A stretch of 64,000 nucleotides of DNA from NCBI RefSeq assembly GCF_004769195.1, contig NZ_RQET01000013.1, positions 186,001-250,000 on the forward strand, read 5' to 3'. Below, one piece after another: positions 55,411 to 64,000 of the stretch (its first letter is position 1; each line of letters opens with the position of its first letter). The notes beneath the pieces were generated by a model. It made no database searches, had not been told where the DNA came from, and worked only from the letters and a program-made list of their open reading frames with translations. The DNA comes from Leptospira fletcheri. GTDB taxonomy: Bacteria; Spirochaetota; Leptospiria; Leptospirales; Leptospiraceae. The translations under genes were made by a program, and so were the position numbers.

Positions 55411-57126
55411 ATGAAATCTTGGTATTCTCGTTTAGGTCTCAAAATAAAACTTACTCTCCTGTTTTCATCTCTGCTATTGCCCATTTTGATGATTCTCGGA
55501 CTTTCCCTTTTAAACTCCTCCTCCCGAATTCGAGATATAGAAACCATTCACAACGATAGGCTCATACCGCTAAAACAATTAAAGTCCATATCGGACTACT
55601 ATGCGATTTCTATCGTCGATTGCGTGCATAAAGTGCGTAGCGGCGCGGTCTCGTTCTCTCAAGGCAGAGAAAACATCGTTCAGGCACAAGCCGGAATAAA
55701 GAAAGAATGGACGGCGTATCTTTCCACTCAATTGGTTGCCGAGGAGACGCAGATCATCGAAGAGTTGAAACCGTTGTTTGCCGCGGCGGACAAGGCGGTG
55801 GAAGAAGGCAAAAAAACGATGGAATCCGAAGACCAACAACAGCTGGTAGAATTCGCCGAGAAAATACTTTATCCGAATATCGATCCGGTCACGGAAAAGA
55901 TAGAGAGGCTGATTCAGGTTCAATTGAAGATAACCGAAAGAATCTATACGAAAGCGGAACTAGAGTACGAATACAGCATCGGAATATTTACCGTTACTTC
56001 CATTGCTACGATCGCCTACATTCTCATCGCCTCCATCTCCTTTTCATTGCGCCTAGTAAAAGGACTTACGACGGTGACTTCTTCCATAAAAAATGCGGAT
56101 TTCAGTAAGATCGTCGATGTGCAGCATGACGACAGGAATAAGGACGAACTTTATCTGTTGCTCATCGCCTTCCAGGAATTCCAGGAAAAAGTAAAGAATA
56201 TGTTAAGTACGATCTTTTCCTTTTCCGAATCCATATTATCCGCTTCCGAAGAACTTTCCAAATCCAGCGATCACCTTTCTTCGAACGCCCAGACTGAATC
56301 GGCCTCCGCGGAACAGATATCCGCATCCGTCGAGGAAATCAGCGCAGGAATGGAACAGGTGACCCGAAACGCCGAGGAGCAATATTCCTCCATTGCGTCC
56401 TTTTCCGGAGAAATGAAAACGTTGGACACGTTGATCAACAGAGTCGGAGATGCTGTCCAAGGTTCCCTACAAAGCGTTTCCGAAATGGTTCAAAAAGTGG
56501 AAGGCGGAAAGAATACCATGGGCAATCTTTCCGGAAGCATGGGTAAGATCGAAAACAGTTCCGTGGAAATGAGATCCATCACCGCCATCATCAAGGAAAT
56601 TTCCGAAAAAGTGAATCTTCTCGCTTTGAACGCCGCGATCGAAGCCGCCAGAGCAGGAGAGCACGGACGCGGTTTTGCCGTCGTCGCATCCGAAATCACA
56701 AGATTGGCCGAGCAGACCGATGAAAGCGCCAAAACCATAGAGGAATTGATAAAAACCAGTAATGCCGAGATCGAATCGGGAAAAGGATTCGTGGAAAACT
56801 CCGTCAAGGTTTATGCGGGAATTCTGGACGGCCTTCGGTCGATAAAAGAATCCTCCGACAATATCGTTCAGATCATGCAATTGCAGCAGGAAAAGAAGGA
56901 AACCATCCGCGGAGCGGTACAGTTGGTGGATTCGAAATCCGCGGAAATACGAACCTCCGTCAAGGAACAGAAAGTGGCGATCGTCGAAACTGCAAATGCC
57001 GTCGCCAATATTTCGGTTACCGTTCAGAGCAGCGCTGCCAATTCGGAAGAGATCGCGGCAAGCGCTTCAGGACTTTTGAATATAGCGAAAAATCTTCGGG
57101 AAACTATGAGCTTCCTGAAGACCTAA
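55411..57126 (+). CDS. Methyl-accepting chemotaxis protein
   Basis: This 571-residue MCP has a transmembrane helix near residue 20, a four-helix-bundle periplasmic sensor (about 35-190), a second helix ([18 protein letters not shown]) and a short HAMP-like segment. The cytoplasmic coiled coil carries methylation-type Glu/Gln helices. The conserved hairpin tip is [36 protein letters not shown]. It feeds CheA for motility control. No che genes are adjacent, as is usual for leptospiral MCPs. Confidence 0.95.
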   Translation: MKSWYSRLGLKIKLTLLFSSLLLPILMILGLSLLNSSSRIRDIETIHNDRLIPLKQLKSISDYYAISIVDCVHKVRSGAVSFSQGRENIVQAQAGIKKEWTAYLSTQLVAEETQIIEELKPLFAAADKAVEEGKKTMESEDQQQLVEFAEKILYPNIDPVTEKIERLIQVQLKITERIYTKAELEYEYSIGIFTVTSIATIAYILIASISFSLRLVKGLTTVTSSIKNADFSKIVDVQHDDRNKDELYLLLIAFQEFQEKVKNMLSTIFSFSESILSASEELSKSSDHLSSNAQTESASAEQISASVEEISAGMEQVTRNAEEQYSSIASFSGEMKTLDTLINRVGDAVQGSLQSVSEMVQKVEGGKNTMGNLSGSMGKIENSSVEMRSITAIIKEISEKVNLLALNAAIEAARAGEHGRGFAVVASEITRLAEQTDESAKTIEELIKTSNAEIESGKGFVENSVKVYAGILDGLRSIKESSDNIVQIMQLQQEKKETIRGAVQLVDSKSAEIRTSVKEQKVAIVETANAVANISVTVQSSAANSEEIAASASGLLNIAKNLRETMSFLKT

Positions 57127-57151
57127 ACCGCTCTCGGCACCCGTCTTCCGT

Positions 57152-57892
57152 CTATTGTTCCGTCTTGTCCGGGGACGGAAGTGCATCTATCTTTCGTAAT
57201 ATATAAAATACGGGAAAATGCAGGATCAAATCCCAGGTAAGCGAAAGAAAAATCACCGCTATAATCAAAGCCAAACCGAAAAAAGAGGAAATGAAATTCG
57301 GAAACGAAGAGAATATGTACAGAACGAAGAAGGGAACAAAAAATACCAGAAAAGAAGTCCACGCGACCTGGAGATAGTCGGATCTTCTCAGATATCTTCC
57401 CAACGAGGCCAAGCCTTGCACTACGCTTAGTCTAGCGATCAAAATAGGTACCAGAGTAAATAAGATCAGACCGATCGCAAAAGGAAGAAGAATATAGAGC
57501 CTCTCTAACTCGGGCGGCAAAGGGGTTTTCGGATCCTTAACATAGCTTTCAAGATACGGCTTTAACTTCGGACTCACGAAAGGACTGACGACAAAATCGA
57601 TCAGTAATACCACCGCAAAGCTGAAGAGGATCATCGAAACGAAAAACCGGAGATATGAGCCCCATTGTACCGGCTTTTCGGGCGTCAAATTCGATCGTAT
57701 TTCGTAGCCATTCGCGGCATAAGTACCGACCACTCCAAAAAAGAGAGCGATACCTAAAAGTAGGGAAAGGCCGGCCCCTCCCTGCAAAGCGGGCTGCACA
57801 TACATGAATCCGATCAGGAGAAGGGATCTTATCGTGATAATGTTACGGACTTTCCTAAGAGTTGAAATGAATTGAAGGTATTGTTTAAGCAT
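57152..57892 (-). CDS. Polytopic membrane protein of unknown function
   Basis: This 246-residue protein has about five or six hydrophobic helices (SLLLGIALFFGVVGTYA, FFVSMILFSFAVVLLIDF, LPFAIGLILFTLVPILIA, FLVFFVPFFVLYIF, FFGLALIIAVIFLSL). It resembles Yip1-like proteins only in general layout. No motif identifies it. It is convergent with the MCP gene, 25 bases away. Confidence 0.65.
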   Translation of the reverse strand: MLKQYLQFISTLRKVRNIITIRSLLLIGFMYVQPALQGGAGLSLLLGIALFFGVVGTYAANGYEIRSNLTPEKPVQWGSYLRFFVSMILFSFAVVLLIDFVVSPFVSPKLKPYLESYVKDPKTPLPPELERLYILLPFAIGLILFTLVPILIARLSVVQGLASLGRYLRRSDYLQVAWTSFLVFFVPFFVLYIFSSFPNFISSFFGLALIIAVIFLSLTWDLILHFPVFYILRKIDALPSPDKTEQ

Positions 57893-58060
57893 CTCTCAAA
57901 ATATCCCGATCAGGATTCGTCTTTTCTCCCGCATCGTCCGGCCAAAAAATCGCGTTAACTCTTCAGACTTTTAACGCCCGCCTATACCGAAAATAGAAAC
58001 ATCGCCGCCGGAATCAAGTCGGACACGATCGTCTCGAGATCTTTCCGTCCGTTTTGCAAA

Positions 58061-59092
58061 TCAGGGAGATACGATGATACGGATAGGATTTCCTTTCCGA
58101 TCTTCCAGATCCCTCAATCCGGAATTGATCTCCTGCAGACCTAGGATTCCTGTAATGGATTTGGAAAGATTCAACTTACCCGCAACGTACAAATCGATCA
58201 GTTCGGGGATAGCCCTCCTGTCAGAACCGTAGGAGCCTGCGATCGTAATCTGCTTCTCGATGATCGAAAACGGAATCGCGAACGTAAGCGGATCCCTGCC
58301 GATCCCTACCATGACCATTCTTCCCCCGGGATTCATCGCTCTTAAAGATTCTTGAATATTCGAAGTCCTTCCGGAAAAATCGGCCAAAACGTCTATCCCT
58401 TTGGAGATTTCCTTCAACGTTTTTCCCGCATTTTTTACTTCCTTTAGATTGATCGCTTCATCGGCGCCGTATGCCAACGCGTTCTGCAAAGCTCCTCGAT
58501 CCACATCCAAAGCGATCACCTTACCGCTCGTCAAAGCCCTCGCAATCGCGACTCCGTGAATCCCCAATCCTCCGCACCCGAAGACAGCAACGCTCTCGCC
58601 GTCCTGAATCCTTCCCCGAAACTTGATCGCATTATAAGGAGTCGAAACGGCATCCGCCAATATAGCCCCCTGCTCGAACGGAATCTTGTCCGGTAACGAA
58701 TAAAGGTATCTCTCCTCTACCACGTTATATTCGGCAAAACTCCCTTCTCGATCGAACCCGAAGACTCCCAAATTCTTGCATAGATTTTCGCGCCCGTTAA
58801 GACAATGTGCGCACTCGCCGCAACTTGTTCCCGCCGCAATCACTACTCTATCACCTTTTTTGAATTTACTTACCGACTCTCCAGTATCTTCCACGATTCC
58901 CGAAGCTTCGTGCCCGGGAATCTGGGGATAATGGCTACATTTCAGAGTTCCGTGTAAAACAAGATGAACGTCGGACCCGCAGATTCCGCACGCCTTTATC
59001 CTGACCTTAACCGAAGTGGGTCCCAAACGAGGGACTTCGACTTCCCGAATTTCTAAAGTTCTTTTACCGGATTCCAATACTGCGGCTTTCAT
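58061..59092 (-). CDS. Zinc-dependent alcohol dehydrogenase (MDR family)
   Basis: This 343-residue oxidoreductase belongs to the medium-chain dehydrogenases. The catalytic-zinc segment is visible as ACGICGSDVHLVLHG and PGHEASGIVED. The structural-zinc loop (GECAHCLNGRENLC) holds four cysteines, and the nucleotide motif GCGGLGIHGVAIA follows. The C terminus is a typical Rossmann fold. The exact alcohol is unknown. Confidence 0.94.
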   Translation of the reverse strand: MKAAVLESGKRTLEIREVEVPRLGPTSVKVRIKACGICGSDVHLVLHGTLKCSHYPQIPGHEASGIVEDTGESVSKFKKGDRVVIAAGTSCGECAHCLNGRENLCKNLGVFGFDREGSFAEYNVVEERYLYSLPDKIPFEQGAILADAVSTPYNAIKFRGRIQDGESVAVFGCGGLGIHGVAIARALTSGKVIALDVDRGALQNALAYGADEAINLKEVKNAGKTLKEISKGIDVLADFSGRTSNIQESLRAMNPGGRMVMVGIGRDPLTFAIPFSIIEKQITIAGSYGSDRRAIPELIDLYVAGKLNLSKSITGILGLQEINSGLRDLEDRKGNPIRIIVSP

Positions 59093-59359
59093 AAAAACTC
59101 CAATCCAAACGCTACGTAGAATAGAATCCGGGAAACTCCGGTCAAGGGATTCTCGCGCTTGGAATTCCCAGGCAAGCCGTGATCGTTTGAAGAGAAAACC
59201 ATCGGTGAGAATTTTCGGACGGGCTCGATCGTTCGAGACTTAGCGATGTTCGGTCGGATCCTTCCGAAACGAGGTACCGATTTCCTCCTTGTCCCGTTTT
59301 CAAAAAGGTTTTCCATGGTACTGTAAGTCATCCTTTCGTATTATTAAAGGAAATACCCT

Positions 59360-59944
59360 ATGGTAGAAGAACAGATCTATCGACAAATCAAAGCCAGCCA
59401 AAACGGGCAGGATTGGCATCACACGAACTGCTTCGGCTGTGGACCGGACAATCCAAAAGGACTGCATGCAAGCTTTCCCTTTCACGAAGCTTCGGGAGAA
59501 GTCAGGTTCAGTTTCGTAATGGAAAAAGGTTTTGAAGGCGCACCGGGTTTCACCCACGGAGGCGCCTTGGCCACATTAATGGACGAGGCCCAAGGGGTCC
59601 TTTGCTTTCACCTCGGGCATTTCGTTATGACGGACCAACTCTACATGAGGTATCTCAAAGCATGTCCGCTCGGAGCGGAAATAGAAGTCCGCTGTTGGGT
59701 CACGATGGTTCGCAGGAGAAGATTGTATACCAAGGGAACGGTCCATCTCAAGAAGACCGGGGAGCTATTGCTTTCCTCGAAGGCTCGTTGGTACGACATG
59801 CCTGAAAAAGTCTTTGCAAGAATGTTCCAGGGCACATCCTTTCCGATAAAGATGATCGCGCAGGTTCTGGAAGAGAATCAAAAGCGCGGAAAAGAGATCC
59901 GGAAACGACTTAAAAAAGAAAGGGCAAGGCAGGAAGGAAAATAA
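59360..59944 (+). CDS. PaaI-type hotdog-fold thioesterase
   Basis: This 194-residue protein has the hotdog fold (about 20-150) with [17 protein letters not shown] at the N terminus and the catalytic-region [17 protein letters not shown]. The long basic C-terminal tail (about 155-194) is unusual and may bind nucleic acid or membrane. AAGGAAA lies before the ATG. It probably hydrolyses an acyl-CoA. Confidence 0.88.
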   Translation: MVEEQIYRQIKASQNGQDWHHTNCFGCGPDNPKGLHASFPFHEASGEVRFSFVMEKGFEGAPGFTHGGALATLMDEAQGVLCFHLGHFVMTDQLYMRYLKACPLGAEIEVRCWVTMVRRRRLYTKGTVHLKKTGELLLSSKARWYDMPEKVFARMFQGTSFPIKMIAQVLEENQKRGKEIRKRLKKERARQEGK

Positions 59945-60000
59945 TCGAATTCCCGGATTCGAAGACCGGTCTAATAAATCATCCAAGAAGGAGAGAGCGA

Positions 60001-60618
60001 TTGATCGAACTATATACTGCAGGAACGCCGAATGGAAAAAAGGTTTCCATCATGCTGGAAGAAATCGGACTTCCCTATTCCGTCCGAGCCTTGGACCTGG
60101 GTAAACTGGAGCAAAAAGAGGATTGGTTCTTAAGAATCAATCCGAACGGACGAATCCCTGCGATCGTGGATAAGGACAACGGAGACTTTGCAGTATTCGA
60201 ATCCGGGGCCATACTGATCTATCTTGCGGAAAAGACAGGTAAATTGCTTTCCAAGGATCCGAAGCAAAGGTCCGTAACTTTACAGTGGTTGATGTTTCAA
60301 ATGGGCGGTGTAGGTCCCATGCAAGGACAGGCGAATTTTTTCCTGAGGTATGCGACCGAGAAAATTCCCTTCGCTATTCAAAGATACCAGAATGAAACCA
60401 AGCGACTCTATTCCGTTTTGGAAAAGCGTCTTCACAACTCGGAGTATTTGGCCGGTTCGGAACTTTCCATAGCGGACATAGCGACTTGGCCCTGGGTTTA
60501 CGGACATACCTATTCGGAAGTTTCTCTAGACGATTTTCCGAAGCTCAAAGAATGGCAGGATAGACTTGGAGTTCGTCCGGCCTTTCAGAAAGGAAAAGAA
60601 GTCCCGGTCAAAGCCTAA
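60001..60618 (+). CDS. Glutathione S-transferase-family protein (YfcG-like)
   Basis: This 205-residue protein starts TTG after AAGGAG. The N-terminal thioredoxin-like domain has [18 protein letters not shown] and [12 protein letters not shown], the cis-Pro region. The C-terminal helical domain ends with [13 protein letters not shown]. The N-terminal Asn-Gly and the overall pattern resemble disulphide-bond oxidoreductases YfcG/YghU. A terminator follows. Confidence 0.92.
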   Translation: MIELYTAGTPNGKKVSIMLEEIGLPYSVRALDLGKLEQKEDWFLRINPNGRIPAIVDKDNGDFAVFESGAILIYLAEKTGKLLSKDPKQRSVTLQWLMFQMGGVGPMQGQANFFLRYATEKIPFAIQRYQNETKRLYSVLEKRLHNSEYLAGSELSIADIATWPWVYGHTYSEVSLDDFPKLKEWQDRLGVRPAFQKGKEVPVKA

Positions 60619-60629
60619 AAAAGATCAGA

Positions 60630-60657
60630 ACGTCGGGAAAACTTCCCGGCGTCCTTT
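60630..60657 (+). terminator. Terminator after the GST gene
   Basis: ACGTCGGGAA and TTCCCGGCGT pair over ten positions (one G-U) around a short loop, followed by CCTTTGCTT. It lies between convergent genes. Confidence 0.65.
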
Positions 60658-60670
60658 GCTTATCGTCCGT

Positions 60671-61057
60671 TCATTTCCTAGCTGCGTCTATGGAGGCTCC
60701 CACCGTAACGGAAACGAATAGGATCATAAAGTATCTCAGTCCGATCTGAACGAAATAATCGCCCAGAGTCATTTTGGACATAGGCACCAAAATCAACAGA
60801 TCCAAGCCTAGATTTTCCACCAACCAGATCAAACCGATTGCCGCAAACGTTTGGAACGCGGGAAGAGCAACCCGCTTTGCCATAAGGAATAAAAAAAAGC
60901 ATCCGGACGCTCCTCCCACCAGGAGCATTACCGTCTTAAATAGAAAAATATCTCCCCTCAGTTTTCCTTCCGGAGTGTAAAACCCGAAAGCCGCTAGGAA
61001 CGGAATCAACCATACCAAAAAACCGAATAAAAGAATCCGGACTGTATTGTTTTTCAC
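60671..61057 (-). CDS. Small membrane protein, four helices
   Basis: This 128-residue protein has four hydrophobic helices (ILLFGFLVWLIPFLAAFGF, FKTVMLLVGGASGCFFLFLM, FAAIGLIWLVENLGLDLLIL, YFMILFVSVTVGASI). GTG 61057 is chosen because GGAGG lies eight bases before it; the ATG at 61111 lacks a signal. No family is recognised. It lies just after the PAS kinase gene on the same strand. Confidence 0.72.
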   Translation of the reverse strand: MKNNTVRILLFGFLVWLIPFLAAFGFYTPEGKLRGDIFLFKTVMLLVGGASGCFFLFLMAKRVALPAFQTFAAIGLIWLVENLGLDLLILVPMSKMTLGDYFVQIGLRYFMILFVSVTVGASIDAARK

Positions 61058-61120
61058 GAAATGAACCTCCGAAACGCAGTTCAGTTCAACGGAAAAGAGC
61101 CGGGTGTCCATCCAAAATCG

Positions 61121-63013
61121 TCAATTTGGAGCGGTAGGAAGCCGGACTTTAAAAGTGGTCCTTCCGGATTTGGACTCCACATGAATCGTACCGTTGTTCC
61201 GTTCCAGGATCTTACGGCAAATATCCAAGCCGAGGCCGCTCCCTTCCCCCTGAGGTTTTGTGGTAAAGAAAGGCTCGAAAATTCTTTCCCGAATCTCCGT
61301 GGGAATTCCCGGTCCGTTATCCGTTATAAATACGTCCAAAAATCCGCCCTGAGGACGCGTCTCCAATTCCAAACGTCCCTTGTACGAGATGGCCTGAAAC
61401 GCATTATTGATAAGATTGGCCCAGACCTGCGTCAATTGGTCCGCTTGTCCGAAAGCGATCGAAGGATCGTGGAATTTTCGGACGATCTCCACACCCTGCT
61501 TTACTTTACCGTAATATAAGGTAAGAACCAGCTCCAACTGTTCCCTTACATCCACTTCGGTTGCTCCGGAATGGTCCTGATAGATATACGTCTTTAACGC
61601 CCGTATAACATGGGAAGCCTTGTTCGCAGCCTCCCGAATCACATTACTATGTCGGAATATTCCGGAAAGATGAACAGCATTTGCCACGATCACGGGAAAT
61701 CTTTCCTTATCGGCACTGGCGATCATTTCGGACAGATCCTTCCCCTCGATTCCCAGCTCGGCCAAATTGTCCGCGAGAGAATTCGCCTTGACGAAACCTT
61801 CCTGCTTCAATTGGTCCCTGATATGTTTCCGCTTTTTTCTTTCCTCCGCGGAATCATAGAATTCCGGCAATACACTTCCTTTGAAAAACAACATTTTCCA
61901 GAAGTTTTTCTCCTCATCGTTAAATAAGGAGAATTCCTTCAATAACGTTTCCCACGCGTCCCTAAAAACGGACTGAATCCCTTCGTTCGAAGAGATAATG
62001 GCTCCTAACGGAGTATTCACTTCGTGAGCGATCCCGGCGATCAATTGTCCGAGAACGGCCATCTTCTCGGATTGTACAAGCTGCCCTTGGGTAGATTTTA
62101 ATTCGATCAAAGCATTCTTCAAATTTCGAATCGTACTTTCTAGATGACTATTGCTCGCATTTAGCTGTTCCGTGCGGAGGGAAACCTTAATTTCCAATTC
62201 CTCGTTCAGTCTTTTTATCTGTTCCTCGGATCTTTTCCTTTCCGAAACATCCCGAACGATGGCCTGGATCACGTCCGCATCGCCGAATCTGACCGAATTC
62301 AGAGTCACTTCCGCGGAAAAATTCGTTCTATCCTTTCTGCAATGAGTCCATTCAAAGGTCTGGGGTTGACCGGACATCGCCAGCCCGATTTTGTGGATGG
62401 CGGCCTCCGCGGAATTGGATCCGTCCGGCTGGAACTCCGGGGAAAAATCCACCGGTGAATGTCCGATCATCTCCTCCTTCGTACAGCCGAATATCTCCTC
62501 CGTCCTGGGATTACAGTCTAAGAAAATCCGGCCGTCGAAGATGAAGATCGCGTCCCCTGCCGCCTCAAACAAGGTTCTGAACTTACGTTCATTTTCTCGG
62601 AGCGCCTTTTGTATCTCGGCTCGCTTCACCAAAGTCTCGGCCAATCTGCGTTCCGTACGTTTCTTTTCGGTAATATCTTCGAAAGTTAAGACGAGTCCGT
62701 CCACAGACTCATGCTCGTCCAATATAGGAGCGACCTTTGCGTGTATTTGAAAAGACGATTCGGATAGCGAGGTGAAATAAGGTCCTTCGTATTCATAGGT
62801 CTCTCCGGAATACGCATGAGTCAGCATGTTGACCAGGTTTTCATCCCGAAAATCGCTGAACGAGGATCCGATCAGATCTTCGCCCCGCATTCCTAGAATT
62901 CTCAAAGCAGCTACGTTCGCGTCCACGACTTCCCCTCTACGATTGAAAATAATTAAACCGATAGGAGATTGTTCGAAAATCGTGCGATATACTTTATCCT
63001 GCGAACGGTCCAT
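61121..63013 (-). CDS. Soluble PAS-domain sensor kinase with an insertion in the kinase core
   Basis: This 630-residue protein has two PAS domains (about 10-120 and 140-265), a coiled linker and a HisKA-type core with GIAHEVNTPLG, phospho-acceptor His330. About 200 residues then separate His330 from the N-box (WANLINNAFQAIS); typical cores have about 110. The extra segment is helical and charged. The HATPase has DNGPGIPTEIRERIFEPFFTT and GSGLGLDICRK. It is soluble, so it senses an intracellular signal. It lies 63 bases upstream of the small membrane protein gene on the same strand. Confidence 0.92.
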   Translation of the reverse strand: MDRSQDKVYRTIFEQSPIGLIIFNRRGEVVDANVAALRILGMRGEDLIGSSFSDFRDENLVNMLTHAYSGETYEYEGPYFTSLSESSFQIHAKVAPILDEHESVDGLVLTFEDITEKKRTERRLAETLVKRAEIQKALRENERKFRTLFEAAGDAIFIFDGRIFLDCNPRTEEIFGCTKEEMIGHSPVDFSPEFQPDGSNSAEAAIHKIGLAMSGQPQTFEWTHCRKDRTNFSAEVTLNSVRFGDADVIQAIVRDVSERKRSEEQIKRLNEELEIKVSLRTEQLNASNSHLESTIRNLKNALIELKSTQGQLVQSEKMAVLGQLIAGIAHEVNTPLGAIISSNEGIQSVFRDAWETLLKEFSLFNDEEKNFWKMLFFKGSVLPEFYDSAEERKKRKHIRDQLKQEGFVKANSLADNLAELGIEGKDLSEMIASADKERFPVIVANAVHLSGIFRHSNVIREAANKASHVIRALKTYIYQDHSGATEVDVREQLELVLTLYYGKVKQGVEIVRKFHDPSIAFGQADQLTQVWANLINNAFQAISYKGRLELETRPQGGFLDVFITDNGPGIPTEIRERIFEPFFTTKPQGEGSGLGLDICRKILERNNGTIHVESKSGRTTFKVRLPTAPN

Positions 63014-63168
63014 GAAAAATCCTAAGAGATGACGCGGCTTTATACCGTACTATATTTTTTATTCTATGACAATCCAGTATATTTTCGGATCCTACCATGC
63101 CTGGTAGTGGAGAGATGAGGCATAAATTCCGTTCGACAGAGAAGAATACGGGTTTTATTCTTCGTCCC

Positions 63169-64000
63169 ATGCCGAACGAGCGGACTCTTTCTTTTTTCTT
63201 ATTCTGGATCTTTCTTCTCCGCTGTTCCGGTAAAACCGACAATTTCGGACCTAGAATATTGAAAGCCGACAGAACAGGCTCCGGAGTCGTCGTTTTCGTT
63301 CCCGGTTATAAGGGTTCGGAATTGATCTCTTCATCCGGAAAACGATTGTGGCTCGGTCCTTCCCAGGCATTCGCTTTTTCGACACCGGATTTGTCTCTTA
63401 GGGATGGTGACGGAATCATGGCCGGGGATATCCTCTCTTCCGTTACCGCAATTCCAGGAATCCTAGACGTTAAAGTATATTCTCCTTGGTTAAAGCGCCT
63501 AGAATCGGAGGCGGGCCTTGCCTCCTATGTATTTCCTTACGATTGGAGAAAGGATAACGGAAATACTTCTCTTTTACTCGAGACGTTTTTGGAGCGGGTC
63601 AAAAAAGAGTCGGGCGGAACGGCTCCCGTCGTGGTGGGACATAGCAACGGGGGAACCCTCACATTGAGTGTCCTCAACCGAAGGCCGGATCTGATCTCGA
63701 AAGCGATTTTTGTAGGAGCTCCTTTTCATTCGGGAATCGGATTCTTGGAAGATTTGATGCTTCCGCAATCGACGGGATTGAACGGAAAAATCGCCGATCC
63801 ATGCGTCGTTTCCACGTTTGCAAGCGTGTACACGTTCTTTCCACGGGAAGAAAGTTTTGACACCCGAGAAGTTTTGAGTGATGCGAAGGGAAAATTCGTA
63901 GAGAATCGATTTTTCCGAGCCTCCTTTTGGAAGGAACACGGACTGGGTCCGTTCAGTAAGACCGCCTCTTGCTCGAACCTACCGGAGGAAAAAGAATTCC
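63169..64000 (+). CDS. Lipase-like alpha/beta-hydrolase lipoprotein (3' end outside window)
   Basis: The frame is open to the end of the window (about 277 residues seen). A signal peptide with SFFLFWIFLLRC ends in a possible lipobox cysteine. The hydrolase nucleophile elbow is visible as VVVGHSNGGTLTLSVL (GHSNGG), and VVFVPGYKGSEL provides the oxyanion region. YVFPYDWRKD resembles LCAT-like acyltransferases. The ATG at 63115 is in frame and could be the start, but it gives a long basic N-tail. A substrate cannot be named. Confidence 0.8.
   Translation, partial: MPNERTLSFFLFWIFLLRCSGKTDNFGPRILKADRTGSGVVVFVPGYKGSELISSSGKRLWLGPSQAFAFSTPDLSLRDGDGIMAGDILSSVTAIPGILDVKVYSPWLKRLESEAGLASYVFPYDWRKDNGNTSLLLETFLERVKKESGGTAPVVVGHSNGGTLTLSVLNRRPDLISKAIFVGAPFHSGIGFLEDLMLPQSTGLNGKIADPCVVSTFASVYTFFPREESFDTREVLSDAKGKFVENRFFRASFWKEHGLGPFSKTASCSNLPEEKEF

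Overview
This window is chromosomal DNA of a Leptospira species. The strongest marker is ompL1, encoding the leptospiral porin OmpL1, at 27984-28877. Supporting markers are a LruC-domain lipoprotein, a DUF1554 lipoprotein, a bactofilin with a LysM/M23 peptidase, and many spirochaete-type sensor kinases. OmpL1 is known from pathogenic and intermediate leptospires, and base composition is visibly richer in G+C than L. interrogans. An intermediate-clade species is therefore plausible, but this is inference. There is no rRNA, phage, insertion sequence or CRISPR. The first gene (MarR) and the last (alpha/beta hydrolase) run off the window.

Layout. 0-6.7 kb: MarR regulator, two sensor kinases (one hybrid), a small acetyltransferase, a VOC protein, a flavoprotein and a pirin. 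6.7-11.5 kb: a leftward ilvB, trpE-like, trpG-like operon behind a transcription attenuator, with tpx divergent. Its 31-codon leader peptide is rich in Leu, Val and Trp codons, matching a transcript that serves both branched-chain and tryptophan or chorismate metabolism. 11.6-18.3 kb: aldehyde dehydrogenase, HDOD protein, LruC lipoprotein and a NarL-type two-component pair. 18.3-23.6 kb: a leftward unit of adenylate cyclase, FecR-domain protein, a small secreted/membrane protein and a DUF1554 lipoprotein. 23.8-29.6 kb: MscS channel, a polytopic membrane protein, thiC with a TPP riboswitch, ompL1 and pcm.

29.6-37.3 kb: tRNA-Phe, coaE, a SPOR protein, several small metabolic or membrane genes, an orphan shortened Phd/YefM antitoxin, tRNA-Leu, ispD and lysA. 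37.4-42.7 kb is a cell-envelope stretch: phospholipase-C-like protein, PBP1A, bactofilin and LysM/M23 peptidase. 43-46.5 kb: a receiver-PAS-kinase protein, a crotonase, an unlisted 59-residue protein and a TPR protein. 46.5-52.1 kb: a leftward overlapping operon of methyltransferase, DEAD-box helicase, N-acetylmuramoyl-L-alanine amidase and two poorly known proteins. 52.3-64 kb: RidA, membrane proteins, a large exported protein, an MCP, zinc alcohol dehydrogenase, hotdog thioesterase, GST, a PAS kinase with an unusual insertion, and a partial lipase-like lipoprotein.

The most notable features are the Leu/Val/Trp attenuator of the ilvB-trpEG operon (10667-10827), several inverted repeats not explained by the genes (42704-42760, 53365-53388, 10934-10971, 10868-10881), the adenylate cyclase/FecR operon and the orphan antitoxin remnant. 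I found no wholly new multi-gene system that I can defend. Five histidine kinases in 64 kb, only one of them with an adjacent separate response regulator, is the clearest system-level trend.
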